64,000 nucleotides of DNA, taken from NCBI GenBank assembly GCA_964520655.1, contig CAZFNI010000004.1, positions 1-64,000 on the forward strand, read 5' to 3'. The stretch's first letter is position 1; every line of letters begins with the position of its first letter. Below, one piece after another: positions 17,779 through 26,407 of the stretch. The position numbers and the translations under genes were made by a program. The notes beneath the pieces are model-generated. The model saw nothing but the letters and a program-made list of their open reading frames with translations. It made no database searches and was not told where the DNA came from. The stretch comes from JACQQW01 sp964520655. Lineage in GTDB: Bacteria > Omnitrophota > Gorgyraeia > Zapsychrales > Fredricksoniimonadaceae.

Positions 17779-18636
17779 ATGGGAAAAGCGAGCAAAGTCA
17801 AATATGAAGTGATGGAAGTCCGCGATCTTGTCGACCTGATCCAGGTCTTAAAAGATGTCGCGGACATGAAGTATCATGCCCTGATATCCCAGAGATCAAA
17901 ATTCAACCGTTTCACCGAATCATTTGCTGATTATTTCAGCTTGGTCAGTTTCTCTGAAGTACGTCACCCTCTGGTCAATAATACCACCCCTAAAACGGCG
18001 ATCTTGGTCATTTCATCCGAACGCGGGTTTGTCGGCGACTTGAACTCCCGGGTGGCCAACCGCGCGGTTGAAGAGTTGGAAAAGATCAATGGCAATGCGG
18101 ATTTTGTGGTCGTTGGTAAAAAAGGCATCGGAAAGCTGGAGGGAATGGGGTACAAGCTCTTAAAAACCTGGGAAGACGTGGAGGATAAGGGTTTTTATGA
18201 GATGTCCATCGAGATCAAGGATTTTCTGGTGAAAGAAGTTTTGGAGGGGCGCATCGGCCGGGTGGTGGCTGTTTATCCCTGGCCTAAGGATTATACGGTC
18301 ATCAAGCCGCGTGCGGTAAAACTTTTGCCATGCGAGGATCTTCTTCCTCAGCAGGCCCAAAGCGTTGAATTCTTCAAGCAGTTGATCGAGGAGTCAGATC
18401 CGGTTGACATGATGGGTTATTTAGCGGACCTGTGGCTTTCGTCGAAGATATTTGAGATCTTTTATGATACCAATCTGGCTGCGGCTTCCGCACAGACGCA
18501 GCAGCTGGATAATAGTTTGGGGAAGATGCGTAAAGAACGGGATGTTGTGAAGTTAAAGTACCGCAAGGCCAGACGCGGGGATATCGATAAGAGCTTGCGT
18601 GAAGTGTTCTCGGCCCGTATGATGGCCATTAAATAG
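17779..18636 (+). CDS. atpG: F-type ATPase gamma subunit (divergent)
   Basis: 285 residues with the Rossmann-like middle of gamma (AILVISSERGFVGDLNSR, then FVVVGKKG) and long N- and C-terminal helices (QTQQLDNSLGKMRKERD... REVFSARMMAIK). The usual N-terminal consensus and C-terminal GA-A motif are changed, so it is a divergent central-stalk subunit. It lies between the b-delta gene (15 bases) and the beta gene (10 bases), which supports the call. Confidence 0.85.
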   Translation: MGKASKVKYEVMEVRDLVDLIQVLKDVADMKYHALISQRSKFNRFTESFADYFSLVSFSEVRHPLVNNTTPKTAILVISSERGFVGDLNSRVANRAVEELEKINGNADFVVVGKKGIGKLEGMGYKLLKTWEDVEDKGFYEMSIEIKDFLVKEVLEGRIGRVVAVYPWPKDYTVIKPRAVKLLPCEDLLPQQAQSVEFFKQLIEESDPVDMMGYLADLWLSSKIFEIFYDTNLAAASAQTQQLDNSLGKMRKERDVVKLKYRKARRGDIDKSLREVFSARMMAIK

Positions 18637-18646
18637 GGAGTTTGAT

Positions 18647-20080
18647 ATGGCTCAACAAGAAGAAATAAAAGTCGCAAGACCGACCAATGTGGTCAAGAAT
18701 ACGGGGCGCATCGCCGCTGTGCAGGGACCTGTTGTGGATGTCCGTTTCCCCGCCGATGAAGAGGCTCCGGCCGTTTTTGACTGTATTGAATGTTTCACGT
18801 TAGACGGCAAGCGCGTGGTTTTGCAGACCGCAGAACATTTGGGGCCTGGTTTGGTCAGATGTATCTCTTTCATGGAAACACTTAATCTTCAGCTGGGTGC
18901 GCCTTGTACGAACATGAAAGAGCCAATCGCGATCCCTATCGGGGATGGTTGTTTCGGACGTGTCATGGACGCCTCTGGACGCCCTCTGGATAATGCCGGT
19001 CCATATAATTGTCCGGAAACTGTGCCGATCCGTAAACCTGTTCAACAATTCAATTTTGATTTAAAACGTAAAGGCCGCGAGATCCCCGAATTGTTGGAAA
19101 CCGGCATCAAGTATATCGACCTGCTGTACCCGATGATCAAAGGAAGTAAAACTGGAGTTCTCGGGGGGGCAGGCTGCGGTAAGACCGTCGTTATTCTGGA
19201 ACTGATCAATAATATCGTCAAGGCCCACGGTGGTGCGTGTGTATTCACGGGGATCGGTGAACGCATTCGTGAAGGCAATGAGCTTTTTTATGAACTGGAA
19301 GAAAATCATTTATTGCACAAGGTCATGTTGGCGTTCGGTCAAATGGATCAGCCGCCTGGCGCGCGTGCCGAGGTTGTCAACGCGGGCTTGACCATGGCGG
19401 AATATTTGCTAGCCAAGAATAAGGATGTTCTTTTGTTCATGGATAATTTGTACCGCTTTATCCAGGGTGGTCAGGAAGTTTCGACCCTTCTAGGACGTGT
19501 TCCGGCGGAAACAGGCTATCAGCCGACGCTGGCTTCCGAGGTCAATTCGGTACAGGAACGTATCCGTTCTGTGGAAGGTGGCGGTTCGATCACTGCGATG
19601 CAGGCGGTCTATGTTCCCGCCGACGATATGACGGATCCCGCGGTCGTTTCGATATTCGCGACGCTTGACGGTGTTATTGTTCTCTCTCGCGATCTTGTCC
19701 AGCGCGGTATGTACCCGGCGATCGATCCGCTGCAAAGCTCCTGTACGAACCTGGATACTAACGTCGTCGGGCGGCGGCATTATGAAATGTCCCAGCAGGT
19801 CATTCAGCATTTTAATAAGCATAATGCCTTGAAACGTATCGTTGCGGTCATCGGTCTGGAAGAATTAAGCAAAGAGGACCAAAAGATCTACAAGCGCGCC
19901 GAGAAATTATATAATTTCATGACCCAGCCTTTCACCGTCAGCGAGGTCTTTACGGGGAAAAAGGGGGAGTATGTGAAATTGGAAGATAATCTCATCGGCT
20001 GCGAACGTATCCTGCGCGGCGATTATGATCATATGGAAGCCCAGGATTTTTACATGATCGGTAAAGCTCCGAAAATATGA
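18647..20080 (+). CDS. atpD: F-type ATPase beta subunit (catalytic)
   Basis: 477 residues. Walker A is GGAGCGKT (173-180), the catalytic glutamate is Glu205 in GIGERIREGNELF, Walker B is LLFMDNLYRFIQ, and the DELSEED-type segment is present as EELSKED. All catalytic residues are kept, so the head should be active. It is the last ATPase gene, and gspE starts 1 base after its stop, tying the ATPase locus to the secretion locus. Confidence 0.95.
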   Translation: MAQQEEIKVARPTNVVKNTGRIAAVQGPVVDVRFPADEEAPAVFDCIECFTLDGKRVVLQTAEHLGPGLVRCISFMETLNLQLGAPCTNMKEPIAIPIGDGCFGRVMDASGRPLDNAGPYNCPETVPIRKPVQQFNFDLKRKGREIPELLETGIKYIDLLYPMIKGSKTGVLGGAGCGKTVVILELINNIVKAHGGACVFTGIGERIREGNELFYELEENHLLHKVMLAFGQMDQPPGARAEVVNAGLTMAEYLLAKNKDVLLFMDNLYRFIQGGQEVSTLLGRVPAETGYQPTLASEVNSVQERIRSVEGGGSITAMQAVYVPADDMTDPAVVSIFATLDGVIVLSRDLVQRGMYPAIDPLQSSCTNLDTNVVGRRHYEMSQQVIQHFNKHNALKRIVAVIGLEELSKEDQKIYKRAEKLYNFMTQPFTVSEVFTGKKGEYVKLEDNLIGCERILRGDYDHMEAQDFYMIGKAPKI

Positions 20081-20081
20081 T

Positions 20082-21839
20082 ATGTTCAAATCCGTTTCCA
20101 ATAAAATACTGCAGGATGTCCTTACCAAGCACGGCGTTACTAATATTGCGGAGATAGCGGGACATTTTTCATCAGCTCAGTCTCAGCGCCGGGATCTTTA
20201 TTCATATTTTGTTGAGAATGCGATCATTCCAGAGTCTGTGATCGCCCAGGCATTGTCCAAGGAATTCAAGCTGGATATCGTTGATCTAAGGAAAACGGAT
20301 ATTGCTCCGCATGTGATCGAACGGGTCCCGATCAAGATCGCTAGTTTCTATGAATTCATGCCTGTAGAGCTTCGCGGCAATGAATTGACGATCGCGGTGT
20401 ATCTCCCCGGTGATCTGCGGATGGAAGATGATATCCGTGTCAATCTTGGGCTTATCCCCAAATTCGTTCTGGCTCCAAAATTCCAGATCCAGGAAGCGCT
20501 GAAAAAATATTACGGATTTGCCTCTGATACGATCGAGCGTATCCTCAACAAGGATCCACAGCAGCTGGCGGTTGAACATACCAACGCGTGGGTCGAAGAT
20601 ATTGAAAAGAAAAGCGAAGATCCGTCGGTCTCCAAGCTGGTCAATCAAATCATTCTTGAGGCGTATCAAAAACGCGCCACTGACATCCATTTGGAGCCTT
20701 ACCGTGACAAGATCAGGTTGCGGTACCGTATTGACGGGGTTTTAGTTGACGCGAATCTTCCTCCGGAAGCCAAGCATTTTCTGCTGCCGATGCTCTCGCG
20801 CATCAAGATCATGTCCAATTTAAGCATCACGGAGAGGCGTTTGCCTCAGGACGGCAGCGCGGTCGTGCGTACCAATGACCAGGACTTGGATCTGCGTATC
20901 TCGACGATCCCGACCCCAAGGGGGGAGAGTATGGTCATCCGCATACTCCCGACGAAGAGCATGCGCAGCAATTTGGAGAGTTTGGGGTTGAATCCCTATA
21001 ACGCGGCCAAATTCCGCAGTCTTATCAGCCAGCCGCACGGTATTATTTTTGTGACCGGTCCGACGGGGAGCGGCAAAACAACGACGCTGTACGCCTGCCT
21101 GCATGAGCTTAATCGTGATGCTCATAAGATCATTACCATTGAAGACCCGATCGAATATGAAATGGAAGGGATCACCCAGATCCAGGTTAACCCTAAGATC
21201 AATTTTTCTTTTGCTGACGGGCTGCGCAGCATACTGCGTCATGACCCGGATATCATCATGGTGGGCGAGGTGCGGGACCTGGAGACGGCCGAGATCGCCA
21301 TCCGTACGGCTCTGACAGGCCATTTGGTATTCTCGACGCTGCACACCAATGACGCTCCGTCCGGCATTACCCGTTTGATCGATATGGGGCTTGAGCCCTA
21401 TCTGATCGCTTCATCCGTTGAGGCTTTTGTTGCCCAGCGCCTGGTGCGTTTGATCTGTCCGAAATGTAAACAAGAAGATACAAGTGTTCCTTCTGAGATC
21501 AAGCGTGAGATCAGGGAAATGCTCAATCTTCCAACAGATAATTTCGTGACATACAAAGGGGCGGGGTGCGACCATTGCAACCGCACAGGGTATTTTGGCC
21601 GTACCGCCATTTATGAGATCTTTGAAATGAGCCCTCAAGTCAGGGGTATTCTCAATGCAAAGCCGAAGCTTGAACAATTGCGGGGAATAGGAGTGCAGAA
21701 TGGCATGATGTCCCTGCGGCAGAACGGCTGGCAAAGTGTTATTGAAGGGAAAACAACCGTATCAGAAGTCATCAACGTCACGATCAAAAGCAGTCTTTCA
21801 ACAACTGTATCCTCGGCGGAAACTGTAACCGCTTTTTAA
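20082..21839 (+). CDS. gspE: Type II secretion / pilus assembly ATPase GspE
   Basis: 585-residue cytoplasmic hexameric ATPase that powers pseudopilus assembly. It has an N-terminal T2SSE domain, a Walker A GPTGSGKTT (326-334), an Asp box (TIEDPIEYEM), Walker B with IIMVGEVRDLETAEIA (from about 391), a His box (STLHTNDAPSG), and a zinc-binding tetracysteine (Cys459, Cys462, Cys496, Cys499). PilB and GspE are hard to tell apart by sequence. The following pseudopilin genes favour GspE. Confidence 0.93.
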   Translation: MFKSVSNKILQDVLTKHGVTNIAEIAGHFSSAQSQRRDLYSYFVENAIIPESVIAQALSKEFKLDIVDLRKTDIAPHVIERVPIKIASFYEFMPVELRGNELTIAVYLPGDLRMEDDIRVNLGLIPKFVLAPKFQIQEALKKYYGFASDTIERILNKDPQQLAVEHTNAWVEDIEKKSEDPSVSKLVNQIILEAYQKRATDIHLEPYRDKIRLRYRIDGVLVDANLPPEAKHFLLPMLSRIKIMSNLSITERRLPQDGSAVVRTNDQDLDLRISTIPTPRGESMVIRILPTKSMRSNLESLGLNPYNAAKFRSLISQPHGIIFVTGPTGSGKTTTLYACLHELNRDAHKIITIEDPIEYEMEGITQIQVNPKINFSFADGLRSILRHDPDIIMVGEVRDLETAEIAIRTALTGHLVFSTLHTNDAPSGITRLIDMGLEPYLIASSVEAFVAQRLVRLICPKCKQEDTSVPSEIKREIREMLNLPTDNFVTYKGAGCDHCNRTGYFGRTAIYEIFEMSPQVRGILNAKPKLEQLRGIGVQNGMMSLRQNGWQSVIEGKTTVSEVINVTIKSSLSTTVSSAETVTAF

Positions 21840-21857
21840 TAAGCGATCAAAGATCCC

Positions 21858-23066
21858 ATGCCCTCTTTCGTTTATAAAGCCAAGAACGAACACGCACAGA
21901 CCGTTTCCGGACACATTCAGGCCCAGCATCAGGAAGAGGCCTTGGAGATCATTTACGGCCAGGGGTTGGTCCCTGTTTCCATTGAGGAGGAGACTAACCA
22001 GGGCGTTCTTGTCAGCGAGATCAAGACGCGCAAGGTCAAAAGCAGGGAAGTGTATTTATTCACCAAACAATTGGCGGGGCTGGTTAAATCGTCCGTGTCT
22101 TTGCTTAAAGGGCTTGAGGTCATTGCCGCGCAGAACAGGAATCCGTATTTTTCAAAAGTCATCAGTGATATCGCTTTGGGGGTTAAAACAGGGCGTTCTT
22201 TCTCCAGCTGTTTAGCGCAGTATCCAGCAATTTTTTCCAGTGTATATGTGGCGATGATCAAGGTCGGGGAGGAAATGGGGCATTTGCGGGAAGTCTTGAT
22301 CGACCTTGCGCATTTCCATAAACGCCAGGATGAAATGTCTTCCAAAGTTTCAGGGGCGGTCGTTTATCCAGCGGTCATGTTGTTCGTCGGGGTCATGACC
22401 GTGATCTTTATCCTGACCTTTGTTCTTCCCAAGATCGCGGTCATTTTTGCGGATTCTCATGAACAGCTGCCGATGCCTACCCGAGTTGTGATGACGTTGA
22501 GTTCTTATGTTCGTCTTTGGGGATTGCCGTTTGCTGCCGGGATAGCGGTATTGTATGTTGGTTTCAGCCGCTGGAGGACGACCAATGCGGGAAGGATTTT
22601 TCTAGGAGGCATGGCGCTGCGTATCCCTGTTCTCAAAGAACTGGTCGTCAAGATCAACCTGTCCCGTTTCAGCCGGACGACGTTCTTGCTGCTGCAAAGC
22701 GGTTTGCCGTTGCTGCGCGCGATCGAGACAGCGTCGCAAACGATCGCGAATCCCCAATTGAAATTCGATATGCTGATCTGTGCCGAGGCCTTAAGCGGGG
22801 GGGAGAGTTTTGGCCGTTCCTTGAAGCGCTGCCAGCATTTGCCGCCGCTGTTCATTGAAACATTGACCGTTGCGGAGGAGGGTGGACATTTGAAAGAAGC
22901 TTTCATGGACATTGCCGACTCCTGTGAAATGGATGTGCAGGAGTATTTAAAGACCTTGACCACGCTGCTTGAGCCGGGCATGATCCTCATTGTTGGATCA
23001 GTCGTCGGCTTTATTATTTTCGCGATGCTGCTGCCCATCTTTTCCATGGACATCATGGCCCGCTAG
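21858..23066 (+). CDS. gspF: Type II secretion inner-membrane platform protein GspF
   Basis: 402 residues with two copies of the T2SSF domain and three membrane helices. The family's KVGEEMGHLREVL motif in the first copy and TVAEEGGHLKEAFMDIADS in the second are clear. It works with GspE in pseudopilus assembly. It lies 18 bases after gspE and 1 base before the peptidase gene. Confidence 0.93.
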   Translation: MPSFVYKAKNEHAQTVSGHIQAQHQEEALEIIYGQGLVPVSIEEETNQGVLVSEIKTRKVKSREVYLFTKQLAGLVKSSVSLLKGLEVIAAQNRNPYFSKVISDIALGVKTGRSFSSCLAQYPAIFSSVYVAMIKVGEEMGHLREVLIDLAHFHKRQDEMSSKVSGAVVYPAVMLFVGVMTVIFILTFVLPKIAVIFADSHEQLPMPTRVVMTLSSYVRLWGLPFAAGIAVLYVGFSRWRTTNAGRIFLGGMALRIPVLKELVVKINLSRFSRTTFLLLQSGLPLLRAIETASQTIANPQLKFDMLICAEALSGGESFGRSLKRCQHLPPLFIETLTVAEEGGHLKEAFMDIADSCEMDVQEYLKTLTTLLEPGMILIVGSVVGFIIFAMLLPIFSMDIMAR

Positions 23067-23067
23067 T

Positions 23068-23892
23068 ATGATAAATCTATTATTGTTGTTGATTGCGGTG
23101 ATGGGGCTGCCTGCCTCGGTTTTAGCCATGGACCTTGATCTGGATGCCCTGCATTGGTTCCAGCAAAAGAGCGTGCATTTCGAGGTGGTCTATCCTGTAC
23201 AGGAATTGTCTCAAACGGCCAGTCAGATCCTGCGGCGTGCGGAAGAGGATTACGAACGTATTTTAGATCGTATCGGCGCCTATAAAGTGGATAATTTCTG
23301 GACGTGGGATGAGCGGGTCAAGATCGTGTATTTCCAGGATCATGATAGTTTTGTGAAAGCGACAGGACAGCCGGCGTGGTCTAAGGGGGCTTCTTTAAGT
23401 CATATGTCGGATTTTAAAATGCGCTTGATCTTAAGCTATCGGGGGCAAGACGATTTTCTTGATGCAGTGCTGCCTCATGAGATCAGCCACCTGGTGCTGC
23501 ATGATTTCATGAAGAACAGGCAGATCCCGCGCTGGTTCGACGAGGGGGTTGCTCAGTTCGACGAGATCAACAATAATGAGGAACACCGACTTGTATTGGC
23601 GAAGCTGGTGCAGCGCAATAACAGCATGCCGCTGGCCATGCTGGAAGCTTTCCCGGCCATGGTCAATGAAGACCCCTTGAAGGCGGCAATATTTTATGCG
23701 GAAAGTCTTTACATTGTCGATTTTTTGATTAAAACTTATGGTAAGGACAAATTTGGGAATTTATGCCGTCACTTGCGTGACGGACTGACGTTTGAGGCGG
23801 CGCTTGGCAAGGTTTATTATCCAACCATCGTGTCGTGGAAGACTCTGGAAGAAAAATGGGAACAGTATATGTTGTCGTTTCTGCGCATGTAA
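23068..23892 (+). CDS. Secreted MA-like zinc metallopeptidase
   Basis: ATG at 23068 follows the gspF stop by one base and gives a good signal peptide (MINLLLLLIAVMGLPASVLA), so I prefer it to upstream in-frame starts inside gspF. 274 residues with HEISH (137-141) and a downstream glutamate in RWFDEGVAQ (Glu159), the layout of gluzincins of the peptidase MA type. Placement between gspF and gspG is not standard for type II secretion loci. It may process exported proteins or act on the envelope (inference). Confidence 0.85.
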   Translation: MINLLLLLIAVMGLPASVLAMDLDLDALHWFQQKSVHFEVVYPVQELSQTASQILRRAEEDYERILDRIGAYKVDNFWTWDERVKIVYFQDHDSFVKATGQPAWSKGASLSHMSDFKMRLILSYRGQDDFLDAVLPHEISHLVLHDFMKNRQIPRWFDEGVAQFDEINNNEEHRLVLAKLVQRNNSMPLAMLEAFPAMVNEDPLKAAIFYAESLYIVDFLIKTYGKDKFGNLCRHLRDGLTFEAALGKVYYPTIVSWKTLEEKWEQYMLSFLRM

Positions 23893-23917
23893 GTCCAATG
23901 CTTAAAGAGGGGGCTCT

Positions 23918-24337
23918 ATGAATCTAAGGACAGGGAATAAAGCGTTTACATTGGTGGAGATCTTGTTAGTCGTTGTGATCATCGGTTCTCTGGCGATGAT
24001 GATCATCCCGCGGTTGCAGGGACGGGGAGAAACCGCAAAGATAAAGGTGGCCAAGGCTGACATTGATGCGAATATCGCTACCGCGTTGAAGCTCTATGAG
24101 CTGGATAATGGGACTTTTCCGTCGACAGCCCAGGGGCTTGCGGCGCTGAGGGTCAAGCCCGCCAGCAATCCGATACCAGCGAACTGGAACGGGCCCTATA
24201 TCGAGAAATCTCCTGCTGACCCCTGGGGCCGTGATTATCTTTATGCCTCTCCGGGAACGCACCGTTCCGACTATGACCTTTCTTCCAAGGGAAAAGATGA
24301 GGCGTCAGAAAAGGATGACATCACCAATTGGCAATAA
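23918..24337 (+). CDS. gspG: Type II secretion major pseudopilin GspG
   Basis: 139 residues with a class III leader: short basic start, then FTLVEILLVVVIIGSLAMM, with Glu14 at +5 of the mature protein. The residue before the cleavage site is Ala9, not the usual Gly. The C-terminal part has the GspG signature (YELDNGTFPSTAQGLAAL, then DPWGRDYLYASPG and DYDLSSKG with acidic calcium-site residues). A ribosome site AAAGAGGG precedes it. Confidence 0.93.
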   Translation: MNLRTGNKAFTLVEILLVVVIIGSLAMMIIPRLQGRGETAKIKVAKADIDANIATALKLYELDNGTFPSTAQGLAALRVKPASNPIPANWNGPYIEKSPADPWGRDYLYASPGTHRSDYDLSSKGKDEASEKDDITNWQ

Positions 24338-24719
24338 CCGTTTCGGATTCACGTTCATCGAGGTCATGGTGACGTTGGTGGTCCTTTCCTCCGGCATTGT
24401 CTTTATCTACAAATCATTCTTTTTATGCGCGGATTATCTAACGAGGCTGTCATTGCGCCTGGACGCCGACCTGGCGATCAGCAATAAGATCAGCGATATC
24501 AAACGTTATGTGCGCGATAATCATGACCTATCCTTTGATCGTTCAGGGATCATGCCGATCTTGGAATTCAATCATAAACAGATCCAATTTTTTTATCAGA
24601 CGGATGTGATGCCCGTTGCAGGAGCAGATGATCTTTATGTCCTGGATGTCCGTCTCACTTGGGAAGAGTCTGGTGCTAAAAGGCATTTATCCCGGATGAG
24701 CATGTTGGAGTTGGGATGA
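24297..24719 (+). CDS. Minor pseudopilin (GspI/GspH-like)
   Basis: About 140 residues from the ATG at 24297, which has AAGGGA upstream; the next in-frame ATG at 24315 is also possible. It overlaps the end of gspG by 41 bases. The leader NNRFG precedes FTFIEVMVTLVVLSSGIVFI. Gene order (after gspG, before gspJ) suggests the GspI or GspH slot; sequence alone does not decide. Confidence 0.8.
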   Translation: MRRQKRMTSPIGNNRFGFTFIEVMVTLVVLSSGIVFIYKSFFLCADYLTRLSLRLDADLAISNKISDIKRYVRDNHDLSFDRSGIMPILEFNHKQIQFFYQTDVMPVAGADDLYVLDVRLTWEESGAKRHLSRMSMLELG

Positions 24720-25309
24720 GGGGCAGGTGCGGTGGATTTACGCTGATGGAAATGTTATTAGTCACGGCGTTGATCGGCGGTGTTTCGGTCGCTGTGTTCT
24801 CTGCTCTTAATAACGGTGTGAAGCTCTGGTCGAGGGGGATCGCGGTCGACCATAAGGGAGAGTTGTTTATAGGGATGGAAAGAATAGCCCAAGACCTGCG
24901 AGGAGTGCTCCCATTCTCGCTGATCAGTTTTCGGGGATCCCCTTCCGCGGTTTCGTTCGCGACGATCGTGTTGACCCCGGCAGATGTCAAGAGCGGCAGG
25001 GCGTCAGAAGGGTTGGTCGACCAGCTGGGGGCCGTGGAATACCGGTATGAACCGTCAGATGGCACGATCATCCGGCGCCAGGCGGATTACGGTCAGGCCA
25101 TCAAAAAACAATGGGGCTTAGAACAGGTGGTCGCTACCGGCGTCAGTGAAGTGCGTTTCGATTATTTCATGGACGGTGACCGTAAGGTGCAGCGCAAAGA
25201 ACATGTTGACGCGCGTATTCCATCGGGTATTCTGCTGACGCTACGTCTTGGGGATAATGGGCAGCAGACCATGGAGCGTTTTTTTGAGATACCAACGGGA
25301 GGGCAATAG
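24716..25309 (+). CDS. gspJ: Minor pseudopilin GspJ-like
   Basis: 197 residues with prepilin leader MRGRCGG then FTLMEMLLVTALIGGVSVAV. The body contains ERIAQDLRGVLPF and EYRYEPSDGTIIRRQ, in line with GspJ. Start overlaps the previous stop (ATGA). Confidence 0.85.
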   Translation: MRGRCGGFTLMEMLLVTALIGGVSVAVFSALNNGVKLWSRGIAVDHKGELFIGMERIAQDLRGVLPFSLISFRGSPSAVSFATIVLTPADVKSGRASEGLVDQLGAVEYRYEPSDGTIIRRQADYGQAIKKQWGLEQVVATGVSEVRFDYFMDGDRKVQRKEHVDARIPSGILLTLRLGDNGQQTMERFFEIPTGGQ

Positions 25310-25312
25310 AAC

Positions 25313-26335
25313 GTGCGTTTAAATAGGATGAAGAGGCAGGGATTTGTCTTGATCTTCGCTTTATGGGTGCTGGGACTTTTGACCTTTCTGGCGGTAAGTG
25401 TTGCGCTGGGCGTTCGTCAGAAAACACTTATGGCCGAAAAGCTTGAGGAGCAAAACCGCATGTATTACCTGCAGGAAGCGGTATTAAAACAGGTCAAGAC
25501 CTATATCCGTAAGGAAATGGAAGAGCATCAATTCATTTATACGCCGGATCTGAAGTCAAGGTTGCATAACAACAGTGTTTTCTTTGGTCATATCCCGTTC
25601 GGGGGCGACAGTGCGACGGCGAGTTTTACCCTTTTTGATATGGGCCGCTCGATCGAACAGTTTGGTGTTGTCGATGAGGAGCGCAAGATCAACTTGAATA
25701 CGACCAGCGTCATTGTCCTGCAGCGGTTGATCTCCCAGGTGTTGGACATAAAAGAAGAGGAGACCCTGCGTCTGGCACAATCCATCCTCGACTGGCGCCA
25801 ACAGGGGCATTCCCAGGCGGATGGTTTTTACAGTGACGATTATTATGGGAATTTAAAGCATTCGTATTTTAAGAAAGACGCGAATTATGAGTTGATGGAG
25901 GAGTTGCTTTTGGTCAAATGGATGACGCGCACCAAGTATGAGAGGCTGCTTCCCTACGTAACGGTTTACGGGGACGGGAGAGTCAATATCAATACCGCTT
26001 CCGGGGTTGTGTTATATGCCTTAGGGCTGGATCAGTCGTTGGTTGATAAGGTCCTCTCCGCCCGCAGGGGTAAGGATGGGGTTGAGGCTACGGGGGATGA
26101 TTTGTTCTTTGTAAAGACATTTGATGTGGCCAGCGACGTGGCCAGTGTGGTCAAGCTGGAACCTCAGGAGGTTCGTGCCCTTGATGCGTTGAATTTGCAA
26201 GGCGCGCTGACGACCAATTCGTATTATTTTTATCTGGTGATGCAGTCACGCATACAAAGGTCAGGTTGGACCCGCCAGGCCCAGGCTATATATTCGTCCC
26301 GGGATAATAAAGTTTTGTATTGGCGGGAAAAATAA
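25313..26335 (+). CDS. gspK: Minor pseudopilin GspK-like
   Basis: 340 residues. Leader MKRQG then FVLIFALWVLGLLTFLAV; GspK is the large tip pseudopilin and often lacks Glu at +5, as here. Helix-hairpin-helix-like segments (DEERKINLNTTSVIVLQ and GRVNINTASGVVLYALGL) are typical. GTG at 25313 has a strong GGGAGGG site nine bases upstream; ATG at 25328 is an alternative. Last gene of the gap-free run that begins with the giant gene. Confidence 0.88.
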   Translation: MRLNRMKRQGFVLIFALWVLGLLTFLAVSVALGVRQKTLMAEKLEEQNRMYYLQEAVLKQVKTYIRKEMEEHQFIYTPDLKSRLHNNSVFFGHIPFGGDSATASFTLFDMGRSIEQFGVVDEERKINLNTTSVIVLQRLISQVLDIKEEETLRLAQSILDWRQQGHSQADGFYSDDYYGNLKHSYFKKDANYELMEELLLVKWMTRTKYERLLPYVTVYGDGRVNINTASGVVLYALGLDQSLVDKVLSARRGKDGVEATGDDLFFVKTFDVASDVASVVKLEPQEVRALDALNLQGALTTNSYYFYLVMQSRIQRSGWTRQAQAIYSSRDNKVLYWREK

Positions 26336-26369
26336 TCATTTTTCTCATGGTGCGGCCTTAAAAATTCGT

Positions 26370-26375
26370 TATAAT
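26370..26375 (+). promoter_or_regulatory. Candidate -10 box upstream of gspL-like gene
   Basis: A perfect TATAAT lies in the 72-base gap between gspK and the gspL-like gene, followed by a ribosome site (GAGGG) just before the ATG at 26408. No good -35 hexamer is visible at 16-18 bases, so this is tentative. Confidence 0.4.
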
Positions 26376-26407
26376 AAAACCAATTCCAATAATTAGTTCG
26401 AGGGCTC

